Positions 7,629 through 14,109 of a DNA stretch of 14,757 nucleotides are shown piece by piece (the first letter of the stretch is position 1; every line of letters begins with the position of its first letter). Location of the stretch: contig JANJWY010000060.1 in the NCBI GenBank assembly GCA_024709285.1, forward strand, positions 1-14,757. Reading direction: 5' to 3'. Below the pieces are notes generated by a model. It had not been told where the DNA came from. It ran no database searches and saw only the letters and a program-made list of their open reading frames with translations. Both the position numbers and the translations under genes were made by a program. This stretch comes from Erysipelotrichaceae bacterium. GTDB lineage: Bacteria; Bacillota_I; Bacilli_A; Erysipelotrichales; Erysipelotrichaceae.

Positions 7629-7656
7629 CTGCCGATGCAAGGCAGTTTTCTTTTGT
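7628..7656 (+). terminator. Intrinsic terminator after the M48 protease gene
   Basis: The stem ACTGCC (7628-7633) / GGCAGT (7641-7646) with a seven-base loop is followed by TTTCTTTT. The stem overlaps the last base of the TAA stop. Confidence 0.8.
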
Positions 7657-7663
7657 GCAATTA

Positions 7664-7692
7664 TTGACAAATTGAAGGTCAAGGGCTAAAGT
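7664..7692 (+). promoter_or_regulatory. Candidate promoter of the ABC exporter pair
   Basis: A consensus -35 TTGACA (7664-7669) is 17 bp from TAAAGT (7687-7692), which matches the -10 consensus at four of six positions. It would give a leader of about 120 nt before the ATG at 7819, containing the repeats at 7704-7750. Confidence 0.5.
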
Positions 7693-7703
7693 AAAAGAGG
7701 TTG

Positions 7704-7750
7704 ACTGTCCATATTTCAAACTGTCCCATTCAAACGGATTCATGAAATAT
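7704..7750 (+). repeat. Direct and inverted repeats in the leader of the ABC genes
   Basis: ACTGTCC occurs twice (7704-7710 and 7720-7726), 16 bp apart. An exact 8-bp inverted repeat, ATATTTCA (7711-7718) and TGAAATAT (7743-7750), interleaves with it. The region lies between the candidate promoter and the start codon, so it may act as an operator or an RNA fold. Confidence 0.35.
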
Positions 7751-7818
7751 TTAAGAAAACATCCCCTACAATCTTAAGGAACATGTCCTATGATATCTGG
7801 GTACGAAACGGAGGATCT

Positions 7819-8733
7819 ATGAAACTCGAAATCAAAAACATTCATAAAAGCTTCTCAGGCAAGAAAATCTTGCATGATGTCAGCTTCACTGTTACCACCG
7901 GTAAAGCCATGGGCTTTCTCGGCCGCAACGGAGCAGGAAAAACCACGACCATCCGTGCATTGATGGACGTATTCAAAGCCGACGAAGGACACTTTCTGAT
8001 CGACGGAAAACCCTTCGACCCCCGCAAATACAACATCGGATACTTGCCCGAAGAGCGCGGCATGTACGCCAAGGAAAAAATTCTGAACCAACTCGTCTAC
8101 TTTGCGGAGTTGCGCGGCATAAAAAAGGCCCAAGCCAAAGCATCGGCCGAGCACTGGCTCAAACGCTTTGAACTGGACTATGCCAAAAACCACAAACTCG
8201 AAACCCTGTCCAAAGGCAATCAGCAGAAAGTTCAAATCGCCCAGTCTCTCATCGGCGATCCTGACATTCTGATTTTCGATGAACCGTTCAGCGGACTTGA
8301 CCCTGTCAACTCACAAGTACTCAAAGATGTCATCCGTGAAAAAATCGAAGCCGGAAAGCTGGTCATCTTCTCTTCCCACCAAATGACCTACGTCGAAGAG
8401 TTCTGCGATGAAATCACCCTGATCGAACAAGGCCGGATCATATTATCCGGAAATCTGGATGAAATCAAAAACGACATGGGTAAATCAAAAATAAGATTAA
8501 AATCCGCCAACTTTCTCAATGGCGAACTCAAAGAAAAGCTTAAAAGTATCAGTGAATCCCTGGATATCAGTGAAGACAAGAAAAGCCTGATCATCCGTCT
8601 TCCCGAAAATAACAATCTGAGCAATTTCCTCAATCAGTGTTTAAAGAGTGGCATAGAGATTGAAATGATTTCTCCCTATCAGCCATCTTTAACCGACATT
8701 TTCATTCAGAAAGTAGGTGCTGAACATGCATAA
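7819..8733 (+). CDS. ABC transporter ATP-binding protein, NatA type
   Basis: This 304-residue cytoplasmic ATPase powers the permease encoded immediately downstream. All nucleotide-binding motifs are intact: Walker A GRNGAGKT at residues 35-42, signature LSKGN at 130-134, Walker B ending in Asp154 with catalytic Glu155, and the H-loop His187 in SSHQ. The C-terminal third (about 215-300) fits the DUF4162 extension found in NatA-like exporters. Start 7819 is supported by GGAGG at 7810-7814; the in-frame ATG at 7783 has poor spacing and would add 12 residues not seen in this family. The stop overlaps the permease start by 8 bp, indicating translational coupling. The NatA family includes sodium, bacitracin and peptide or antibiotic exporters, so the substrate cannot be read from sequence. 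Confidence 0.93.
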   Translation: MKLEIKNIHKSFSGKKILHDVSFTVTTGKAMGFLGRNGAGKTTTIRALMDVFKADEGHFLIDGKPFDPRKYNIGYLPEERGMYAKEKILNQLVYFAELRGIKKAQAKASAEHWLKRFELDYAKNHKLETLSKGNQQKVQIAQSLIGDPDILIFDEPFSGLDPVNSQVLKDVIREKIEAGKLVIFSSHQMTYVEEFCDEITLIEQGRIILSGNLDEIKNDMGKSKIRLKSANFLNGELKEKLKSISESLDISEDKKSLIIRLPENNNLSNFLNQCLKSGIEIEMISPYQPSLTDIFIQKVGAEHA

Positions 8734-9961
8734 TATTTCAAAAGTATTCATGTTTGAACTTAAAAGCATTTTATCAAAGAAAAGCATGATCATCACCACC
8801 GCCGTCATAAGCGTGATTCTGATCATCGTAACCACGATTCCCACCATCATCAGCCTGTTTGACGATGGCGAAAATGTCCCAATCCCCACAGATAAAATTT
8901 CATTGATGGGTTCGGGCATCGTCATTCTGAATGATGCCGTCACTGCCGAAGAACTTGATCTGTTCTTCGTTGATGTGGAAATTTTTGATTCTGAAAGCGA
9001 TGTGCGCAAAGCGCTCAACAACGAAAAAATCAGTCAGGCATTCATCATCAATTCGCCGACATCACTGACCACCATCGTTATCAATCGCGAGCTTTACTCC
9101 AATGCATCCTACCCGCTTCAAAACGCTTTGACCCAACTGCAAATCCAACGCAATCTGATCGAACTCGAACTGGATCCGATCAAAGTGAGCCAGGCCTATA
9201 ATGTCAATATCACCCTTAGCGAAGAAGTCATCGGCAAAGATGCAAGTGACAGCTTTCTGATTGCCTACGTGCTTATGTTTGCGGTATATATGCTCGTCAT
9301 CATGTACGGCGCGATGGTATCCACATCCGTTGCCCGTGAAAAGGACAACCGCACGATGGAACTGCTCATCACTTCAACCAAACCTGACGCCTTGATCATC
9401 GGTAAAGTATTTGCCAATGGTCTGGCCGGTGTGATGCAATTCGGATTCATTACGATCGTCGGCGTGTTGGGCATCTGGATCAACCGTGCCAACTATCCTA
9501 CCGAAATCCTTTCCATGGTCTTAGGCGGTTTACGCTGGGATTCCATGATGGTCTTTCTGATCTTTACCTTCTTCGGATATCTGCTGTACTTGTTCATCTA
9601 TGCCTCATTGGGATCGCTTGTAAGTAAAATGGAAGATGTCTCATCCTCCGTCGCACCGATTACCCTGCTCTTCATCGCATCGTACATCGTCGCCACCCTG
9701 GGATTGCAAATGCCGGAAATCATGATCGTTAAAATCGGTTCTTATGTTCCCTTCACAGCGATACTGGCCATGCCTGTGCGATATTTCTTAACTTCGGTCA
9801 GCTGGATTGAACTGGCCATCTCATTGGCCCTGATGACCTTCACTGCCTGGCTGTTTGCGCGAATTTCCATTGATATCTACCGCTTGGGTTCTCTGAACTA
9901 TGGAAATAAAATGTCCTTTGTCAAAGCCCTTAAACTCATACGCGAAGACAAACGAAAATAA
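8726..9961 (+). CDS. ABC-2 type exporter permease, NatB type
   Basis: This 411-residue membrane protein is the partner of the overlapping ATPase gene. It has the NatB (COG1668-like) layout: one transmembrane helix at about 21-44, a large extracytoplasmic domain at about 45-175, then five or so helices (about 177-200, 225-252, 273-297, 308-328, 340-378). The cytoplasmic segment SVAREKDNRTMELL at 201-214 is the hallmark EK-N-RT-ELL motif of ABC-2 exporters. ATG 8726 is chosen over GTG 8717 because AGGTG at 8715-8719 gives correct spacing and would otherwise overlap the start. The 3' end of the gene abuts a hairpin that also terminates an opposing small RNA. The exported substrate is unknown. 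Confidence 0.92.
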   Translation: MHNISKVFMFELKSILSKKSMIITTAVISVILIIVTTIPTIISLFDDGENVPIPTDKISLMGSGIVILNDAVTAEELDLFFVDVEIFDSESDVRKALNNEKISQAFIINSPTSLTTIVINRELYSNASYPLQNALTQLQIQRNLIELELDPIKVSQAYNVNITLSEEVIGKDASDSFLIAYVLMFAVYMLVIMYGAMVSTSVAREKDNRTMELLITSTKPDALIIGKVFANGLAGVMQFGFITIVGVLGIWINRANYPTEILSMVLGGLRWDSMMVFLIFTFFGYLLYLFIYASLGSLVSKMEDVSSSVAPITLLFIASYIVATLGLQMPEIMIVKIGSYVPFTAILAMPVRYFLTSVSWIELAISLALMTFTAWLFARISIDIYRLGSLNYGNKMSFVKALKLIREDKRK

Positions 9962-10017
9962 AAGGACACCGTAGTGTCCTTATATGATTGCGTGTGTGGG
10001 GGGGATAGAGCAATCAC
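9955..10017 (-). ncRNA. Candidate small RNA 1 with C7 hairpin loop
   Basis: A complete small transcription unit is visible on the minus strand. A promoter (10024-10052) predicts a start near 10017. The RNA then forms a 7-bp hairpin, TGATTGC (10010-10016) with GCAATCA (9985-9991), whose 18-nt loop carries seven consecutive C residues (9998-10004). A terminator hairpin with a T-rich tract (9962-9981) ends it, giving about 63 nt. No start codon and ribosome binding site of note lies inside. A sibling unit with the same order and nearly the same length lies at 10084-10149. Exposed C-runs are known from Gram-positive small RNAs that pair with G-rich ribosome binding sites (Staphylococcus Rsa RNAs, Listeria LhrC); such action here is inference. 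Confidence 0.6.
9962..9981. terminator. Bidirectional intrinsic terminator (permease gene / small RNA 1)
   Basis: The perfect 8-bp stem AAGGACAC (9962-9969) / GTGTCCTT (9974-9981) has loop CGTA. On the minus strand it is followed by TTTTATTTTC, a good U-tract for small RNA 1. On the plus strand the tract is weaker (TTATAT), but it directly follows the permease stop. Confidence 0.75.
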
Positions 10018-10023
10018 ACTATT

Positions 10024-10052
10024 ATCATAGCAGAGACTTATTCATTTTTCAA
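10024..10052 (-). promoter_or_regulatory. Promoter of candidate small RNA 1
   Basis: On the minus strand TTGAAA (10047-10052) and TATGAT (10024-10029) are each one mismatch from the sigma-A consensus, with exactly 17 bp between them. The next gene on this strand is far away, so the promoter is best explained by the short RNA that follows. Confidence 0.65.
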
Positions 10053-10083
10053 GAATCATTCTGAATAAAAATTCAAGATAAAT

Positions 10084-10113
10084 AAAAAATGACACCTCGC
10101 GGTGTCACTTTTT
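10084..10113. terminator. Intrinsic terminator of small RNA 2 (bidirectional by sequence)
   Basis: The stem TGACACC (10090-10096) / GGTGTCA (10101-10107) has loop TCGC. A-tract 10084-10089 becomes a six-U tail on the minus strand, and T-tract 10109-10113 serves the plus strand. Confidence 0.75.
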
Positions 10114-10149
10114 GGGTACTGTAATCATCCTTGGGGGAAAGATAACTAC
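10084..10149 (-). ncRNA. Candidate small RNA 2 with C5 hairpin loop
   Basis: This is the sibling of the unit at 9955-10017. The promoter at 10156-10184 predicts a start near 10149. A 10-bp hairpin, TGTAGTTATC (10141-10150) with GATGATTACA (10120-10129), includes two G·U pairs and presents an 11-nt loop with five C residues (10133-10137). A short linker and a strong terminator follow, for about 66 nt. The stem sequences differ from those of small RNA 1 while the fold, the C-run in the loop and the length are kept, which argues for selection on structure. No plausible open reading frame is present. Confidence 0.6.
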
Positions 10150-10155
10150 ATTTGT

Positions 10156-10184
10156 ATATTATCATGAGTTAAACGATTTATCAA
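10156..10184 (-). promoter_or_regulatory. Promoter of candidate small RNA 2
   Basis: On the minus strand TTGATA (10179-10184) and TAATAT (10156-10161) are separated by 17 bp, with TG one base before the -10 (extended -10). The segment aligns with the promoter of small RNA 1, sharing the ATGATAATA block. Confidence 0.55.
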
Positions 10185-10470
10185 GTATTAAACACTTCGT
10201 ATATCAAAGAAATTTCTGAATTTTACCGGTTTTTTATGTGAAAATTTTTACTTATCAGTTTATGCATAAAAAAGCTAGAAACATGAATAATATTTCATTT
10301 TAAATTCATATGATACGAGTACAAAGCATTGTTTATTATCAGACAGCCATTCCAGACAAATGAACTGTTCGAACTTTAATCAGATAATCATGCATCGTTT
10401 TCCTTCTGTTATTACGAATACTTCTTGAAATTGTGAATATGTTAATTACAGTGAATCTTGTCAAAACCGA
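10185..10470. other. AT-rich spacer upstream of the oligoendopeptidase gene
   Basis: No convincing gene, RNA or repeat was found. A short ACCGGT followed by six T at about 10228-10238 lacks a stem long enough for a terminator, and small A/T-rich palindromes near 10280-10315 are what base composition alone would give. Confidence 0.4.
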
Positions 10471-10472
10471 TG

Positions 10473-10492
10473 TATAATAGAACCATCGGAGG
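10473..10492 (+). promoter_or_regulatory. -10 element and ribosome binding site of the oligoendopeptidase gene
   Basis: A perfect TATAAT lies at 10473-10478 and GGAGG at 10488-10492, six bases before the ATG. No good -35 is present at the right distance; TTGTCA at 10458-10463 is only 9 bp away and therefore does not qualify. If this -10 is used, the leader is very short (about 13 nt). Confidence 0.45.
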
Positions 10493-10497
10493 AAATT

Positions 10498-12306
10498 ATG
10501 ACAAAGAAATTATTAACAAGAAGTGAAGTCAATGTGGCAGATACATGGAATCTGACACCGCTGTTTCAAAATGATGATGAATTTGAGGTAGCCCTTACCG
10601 AGGTCAGCCAATTGGCAGTTGAAATCGAAGCGACCTACAAAGATCGTTTGGATAATGCCGCAACCATCAATGCCTGCCTCGATCAGTTTAAAGTTCTGAT
10701 GGAAAGAGCTTACCGAGTCGCAACCTATGCTTCTCTGTATGCCAGTGAAGATCAGACAAACAGTGCGAACATACAGCGACAGATGAAAGTCGGACAGGCG
10801 ATGAGCATTTTTGGCGCAAAGGTTAGTTTCATCTCCTCACAAATCTCCCAAGTGGATCCTGAGGTTTTGAAGCAGGCAAAAGCGGAAAGTACTGAAAACG
10901 CTCATTACCTAGAGGATATCTTACGCGAAAAACCGTATATGCTCCACCCCGAAGTTGAAAGTATCCTGTCTTCCCTTCAACCGGTCTTAGGTGCACCTTA
11001 TCAAATCTATAACCGCGCCAAACTGGCCGATATGAACTTTGGTACATTTACAGCCCAAGGAAAAGAACATCCGCTCAGTTTCGTATTGTTTGAAAATGAA
11101 TGGGAATTTGAAACGGACACTGAGACTCGTCGGGCAGCATTTGAAGCTTTCAGTAAAAAACTCAAAGACTACCAACAAACCATAAGCGCTGCCTATCAGA
11201 CCCAGATTCAAAAAGAAAAAATCCTGTCATCATTGCGCGGATTTGAATCTGTCATTGACAGCTTACTGTTTGAACAAGAAGTCGACCAGGATTTATACAA
11301 CCGCCAGATCGATGTGATCATGGAAAAACTGGCACCGCACATGCGCAAATATGCCAAACTGCTTCAGCGCATCCATAAGCTCGACAAAATGACATTCGCT
11401 GACTTGAAGCTGGCAGTCGATCCCGATTTTGAACCGGAAATCACCATCGAAGAATCCAAAGAGTATATCTTAAAGGGATTATCCGTTCTTGGAACAGAGT
11501 ACACCGATATGATCAAACGCGCCTACGATGAACGTTGGATCGACTTTGTTCAAAACATCGGTAAATCCACGGGTGCTTTCTGCTCATCCCCGTATGGCAT
11601 CCATCCGTTTATTCTAATCAGCTGGACCCAACGGATGCGCGAATGTTTCGTTTTGGCTCACGAACTCGGCCATGCCGGACATTTCTATTTGGCTCAACAA
11701 GCGCAGAACATCCTCAATACCCGTCCTTCACTATACTTCATCGAAGCTCCGTCGACCATGAATGAAATGCTGATGGCCAACCACCTGATGAAGACCTCGG
11801 ATGACCCCCGTATGAAACGCTGGGTGCTCTCAACGATGATCAGCCGTACTTACTATCACAACTTCGTCACTCACTTACTTGAAGCTGCTTACCAACGCGA
11901 AGTCTACCGGATCATTGATCAAGGCGGATCGGTCGTCGCTTCTACCCTCAGCAAAATCACAAAAGATGTCCTCACTAAGTTCTGGGGAGACACCGTGGAT
12001 ATCATCGATGGAGCTGAACTGACCTGGATGAGACAACCCCATTACTACATGGGGTTATATCCCTATACCTACAGTGCCGGACTGACCGTCGCTACGGAAG
12101 TCAGCCGCCGCCTGCTTGAAGATCCCACAGCGATTGAAGACTGGAAGAACGTTCTGCTTGCCGGCGGAACGAAATCTCCGGTCGAACTGGCCAAAATGGC
12201 GAAGGTCGATATAACCACTGATCAGCCATTACTCAACACCATCGAACATATCGGAAACATGATCGATCAGATCATCGAACTTACCGACCAAATCGAAAAG
12301 GCATAA
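10498..12306 (+). CDS. pepF: Oligoendopeptidase F (peptidase family M3)
   Basis: This 602-residue cytoplasmic zinc metallopeptidase cleaves short oligopeptides. It has the PepF layout: an alpha-helical N-terminal half with the oligopeptidase F domain (about 115-185), then the M3 catalytic domain (about 205-585). The zinc site is HELGH at residues 388-392 (His388, His392; Glu389 catalytic), with the third ligand Glu416 in FIEAPSTMNE. Full length is usual for the family, and no signal peptide is seen. The start is fixed by GGAGG six bases before ATG 10498. The gene stands alone between its own -10 element and a shared bidirectional terminator, so it is probably monocistronic. Peptide recycling is the likely role, from family knowledge. 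Confidence 0.95.
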   Translation: MTKKLLTRSEVNVADTWNLTPLFQNDDEFEVALTEVSQLAVEIEATYKDRLDNAATINACLDQFKVLMERAYRVATYASLYASEDQTNSANIQRQMKVGQAMSIFGAKVSFISSQISQVDPEVLKQAKAESTENAHYLEDILREKPYMLHPEVESILSSLQPVLGAPYQIYNRAKLADMNFGTFTAQGKEHPLSFVLFENEWEFETDTETRRAAFEAFSKKLKDYQQTISAAYQTQIQKEKILSSLRGFESVIDSLLFEQEVDQDLYNRQIDVIMEKLAPHMRKYAKLLQRIHKLDKMTFADLKLAVDPDFEPEITIEESKEYILKGLSVLGTEYTDMIKRAYDERWIDFVQNIGKSTGAFCSSPYGIHPFILISWTQRMRECFVLAHELGHAGHFYLAQQAQNILNTRPSLYFIEAPSTMNEMLMANHLMKTSDDPRMKRWVLSTMISRTYYHNFVTHLLEAAYQREVYRIIDQGGSVVASTLSKITKDVLTKFWGDTVDIIDGAELTWMRQPHYYMGLYPYTYSAGLTVATEVSRRLLEDPTAIEDWKNVLLAGGTKSPVELAKMAKVDITTDQPLLNTIEHIGNMIDQIIELTDQIEKA

Positions 12307-12333
12307 ACAAAACGCACCATACGGTGCGTTTTC
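12304..12333. terminator. Bidirectional terminator between convergent genes
   Basis: The perfect 8-bp stem AACGCACC (12311-12318) / GGTGCGTT (12323-12330) with loop ATAC is flanked by TTTT-C on the plus side and, on the minus strand, TTTTGTTT. It separates pepF from the MBL-fold gene, whose stop codon is only 3 nt away. Confidence 0.85.
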
Positions 12334-13154
12334 TATACTTCGATCGTTTCTCCGGTACTCAGATACTCAATCTGATCTTTCATGATGACTTTTAAATATG
12401 CATACGCCGGCAACCCTGTACAATGACACGTGTAGAACTTACTGAACGTGTTCATCAGTTCCTTCGCCAAAGTATCCAGAACATTGGGGTTTTCATAAGT
12501 ATTGGTCGTTTTGTTATGCAAATGAAATCCGCCCACGACCACATCACACAAAATCCCATAAGTATCTTTTAAATAAGTCAGCACATTAAGGATTCCGCGA
12601 TGCGCACAACCGGCAAACAGCACGTATTTACCATCCTCTTCAATAACGAGATGTTGCTCATGAGCAAAATCATCCAATACATACGCCCCGCCTTTTTCTT
12701 TAAACAAAGATTTATTTCCGGCAGGTAACGGAAAATAACCCCAGACTTCACTGAAAATCAGACAACTATCGATTTTTAATTCTTTATCCACAAACACCAG
12801 CCGATCCAAAAAATTGCGAGAAACATGAATACCTATGCTCTCATATTCACCGTTGGTACGCAACGCTACATGATCATTGCCTGCCAGTGCAGACATATAA
12901 GCCAGACTTGAATCATTGATTTTAAAGAAAGCATTGAGACCGCCACCATGATCATAATGACCATGCGAAAGCACACAAATATCGACTTGAGACAAATCAA
13001 TATTCAGCGCTTTGGCATTCTGAATAAAACTGCTGTCCGCACCGGTATCAAAAAGTATCTTCTTGCCTTTGGTCTCAATGAACAATGACAGTCCGTGCTG
13101 CTTATTCAACCCCTCAACACTACACTCATTATCAATCAGTGAAGTGATTTTCAT
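12333..13154 (-). CDS. MBL-fold metallo-hydrolase (COG1237-like)
   Basis: This 273-residue metallo-beta-lactamase-fold protein lacks a signal peptide, so it is cytoplasmic. The metal-binding signature HGHYDH is at residues 64-69, with further likely ligands at His185 (GCAHRG) and in the HLH segment at 211-213, and a HCTG motif near the C-terminus. This set, with KKILFDTG near the N-terminus, matches the COG1237 group of metal-dependent hydrolases, some members of which are annotated as dihydropterin-related synthases; the substrate here is unknown. The start is supported by GGGAGGG seven bases or so upstream of the ATG. A terminator-like hairpin sits immediately upstream of that ribosome binding site, between this gene and the alpha/beta hydrolase gene. 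Confidence 0.9.
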   Translation of the reverse strand: MKITSLIDNECSVEGLNKQHGLSLFIETKGKKILFDTGADSSFIQNAKALNIDLSQVDICVLSHGHYDHGGGLNAFFKINDSSLAYMSALAGNDHVALRTNGEYESIGIHVSRNFLDRLVFVDKELKIDSCLIFSEVWGYFPLPAGNKSLFKEKGGAYVLDDFAHEQHLVIEEDGKYVLFAGCAHRGILNVLTYLKDTYGILCDVVVGGFHLHNKTTNTYENPNVLDTLAKELMNTFSKFYTCHCTGLPAYAYLKVIMKDQIEYLSTGETIEV

Positions 13155-13169
13155 CTGATTCCCTCCCTT

Positions 13170-13192
13170 AAAACAAGTAGCAAGGCCACTTG
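13170..13192 (-). terminator. Terminator-like hairpin abutting the MBL gene ribosome binding site
   Basis: On the minus strand CAAGTGGC (13185-13192) pairs with GCTACTTG (13174-13181), including one G·U pair, around a CTT loop, followed by TTTT. It ends only about 3 nt before the GGGAGGG ribosome binding site of the MBL-fold gene, so it ends the upstream alpha/beta hydrolase message and may also lie in the MBL leader. Confidence 0.6.
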
Positions 13193-13224
13193 GCTGTTTC
13201 TGACGATTTAATTCATATTCATTT

Positions 13225-14007
13225 CTAAGGATTCAAAAAATCAAGAATAGAATTTTCCAATTCTTTTAAATGCAAACGCTCATTTTGAGGTTTTGGTGTA
13301 ATTTTAACCAACGTATGATGAGGAATGTGCTGATTCAGCTCATCACCGTAATGCACCGGGTGAACCATGTCATCCTCCGTAACCACCGTCAGCACCGGAC
13401 AATGAATTTTATTCAAATCATCCAGCGAACCGATAGGTACATCATCGATCATCTGTTGAAACTTATCCGGAAAATGCTGAGCGACCGGATCGGTGAAATG
13501 GCGTAACAAATGGTAGGCGGCATACGGACTGATATCAAAGAGGTCATTATAATCGTCCGAACGTTTAAACTGCTCGATGCCATGATGCAACTTTAAAAAC
13601 ATTGATAAACGCTCATATATCTGTCGGACATACGGATCACAAGGCATATCCAAAGCGGATGGCCGAATCAATATAAGCTTTTTGACCATTTCGGGATGTT
13701 TGAGCGTAAAATTCAAAGCGATGCCAGCCCCCATATCAATTCCACCCAAAATAAAGTCCTTTAATCCCAAATGTCTGACAAACAAACGCAAATCCTCAGC
13801 CAAAAGACCATAACTCATTGGGTCATTATTATGACCTGACTGACCATGAGCACGGACATCCGGCAGGATCAAATGCCCCGGCAGATGCATTAGGTGGATT
13901 TTCGGTTGATACAAATCGTTGCCGATCCCGTGAAGGAAGATGATGGGTTCCCCCAAACCGAAAACCTGGTAGTGAAAGTCGATGCCCCGATAACTAAAAT
14001 AAGCCAT
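13225..14007 (-). CDS. Alpha/beta hydrolase with Asp at the nucleophile position
   Basis: This 260-residue alpha/beta-hydrolase-fold protein has no signal peptide. The oxyanion-hole HG is at residues 26-27 (FLHGIGND), DVRAHGQS at 50-57 matches the usual D-R-G-H-G-S block, and the nucleophile elbow reads GGIDMGAG at 88-95, with Asp91 where most relatives have Ser. The acid is probably Asp212 or Asp213 and the base His246. Asp nucleophiles are known in haloalkane and fluoroacetate dehalogenases and epoxide hydrolases, so such chemistry is possible; a non-catalytic variant is the alternative. The start at 14007 is supported by TGAGGTG upstream and a close extended -10 promoter. The gene is flanked by terminators on both sides and is likely expressed alone. 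Confidence 0.9.
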   Translation of the reverse strand: MAYFSYRGIDFHYQVFGLGEPIIFLHGIGNDLYQPKIHLMHLPGHLILPDVRAHGQSGHNNDPMSYGLLAEDLRLFVRHLGLKDFILGGIDMGAGIALNFTLKHPEMVKKLILIRPSALDMPCDPYVRQIYERLSMFLKLHHGIEQFKRSDDYNDLFDISPYAAYHLLRHFTDPVAQHFPDKFQQMIDDVPIGSLDDLNKIHCPVLTVVTEDDMVHPVHYGDELNQHIPHHTLVKITPKPQNERLHLKELENSILDFLNP

Positions 14008-14032
14008 AGCATCACCTCATTTTGTTACTATC

Positions 14033-14041
14033 ATTATATCA
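14033..14041 (-). promoter_or_regulatory. Extended -10 promoter of the alpha/beta hydrolase gene
   Basis: The minus strand carries TGATATAAT, a full extended -10 (TGn plus perfect TATAAT), about 26 nt upstream of the start codon. There is no recognisable -35 at 17 bp, as is common for extended -10 promoters. Confidence 0.6.
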
Positions 14042-14081
14042 GATTAGTTTCAGGTTTTTTACGGTTTTTACGAGATGAATC

Positions 14082-14109
14082 AAAAGAAAAAGTGAGATTG
14101 ACTCACTTT
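14082..14109 (-). terminator. Intrinsic terminator after the 108-residue gene
   Basis: Minus strand AAAGTGAG (14102-14109) and CTCACTTT (14089-14096) form a perfect 8-bp stem around TCAAT, followed by TTCTTTT. The stem overlaps the stop codon of the gene. Confidence 0.8.

Noticed and set aside
7855..8235. 126-codon minus-strand frame inside the ABC ATPase gene
   Set aside because: It is a mirror of the ATPase codon pattern, with no ribosome binding site or promoter; the plus strand has intact Walker motifs.
9962..10165. Insertion-sequence or CRISPR-like repeat pair
   Set aside because: The two copies share promoter and architecture rather than a fixed repeat sequence, there are only two, and no transposase or cas gene is present; paired small-RNA genes explain them better.
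10228..10238. ACCGGT plus six T as an intrinsic terminator
   Set aside because: The palindrome is six bases with no loop, so it cannot form a stable hairpin in a single RNA.
10458..10478. TTGTCA / TATAAT promoter for pepF
   Set aside because: The two elements are only 9 bp apart, too close for a sigma-A -35/-10 pair; only the -10 was kept.
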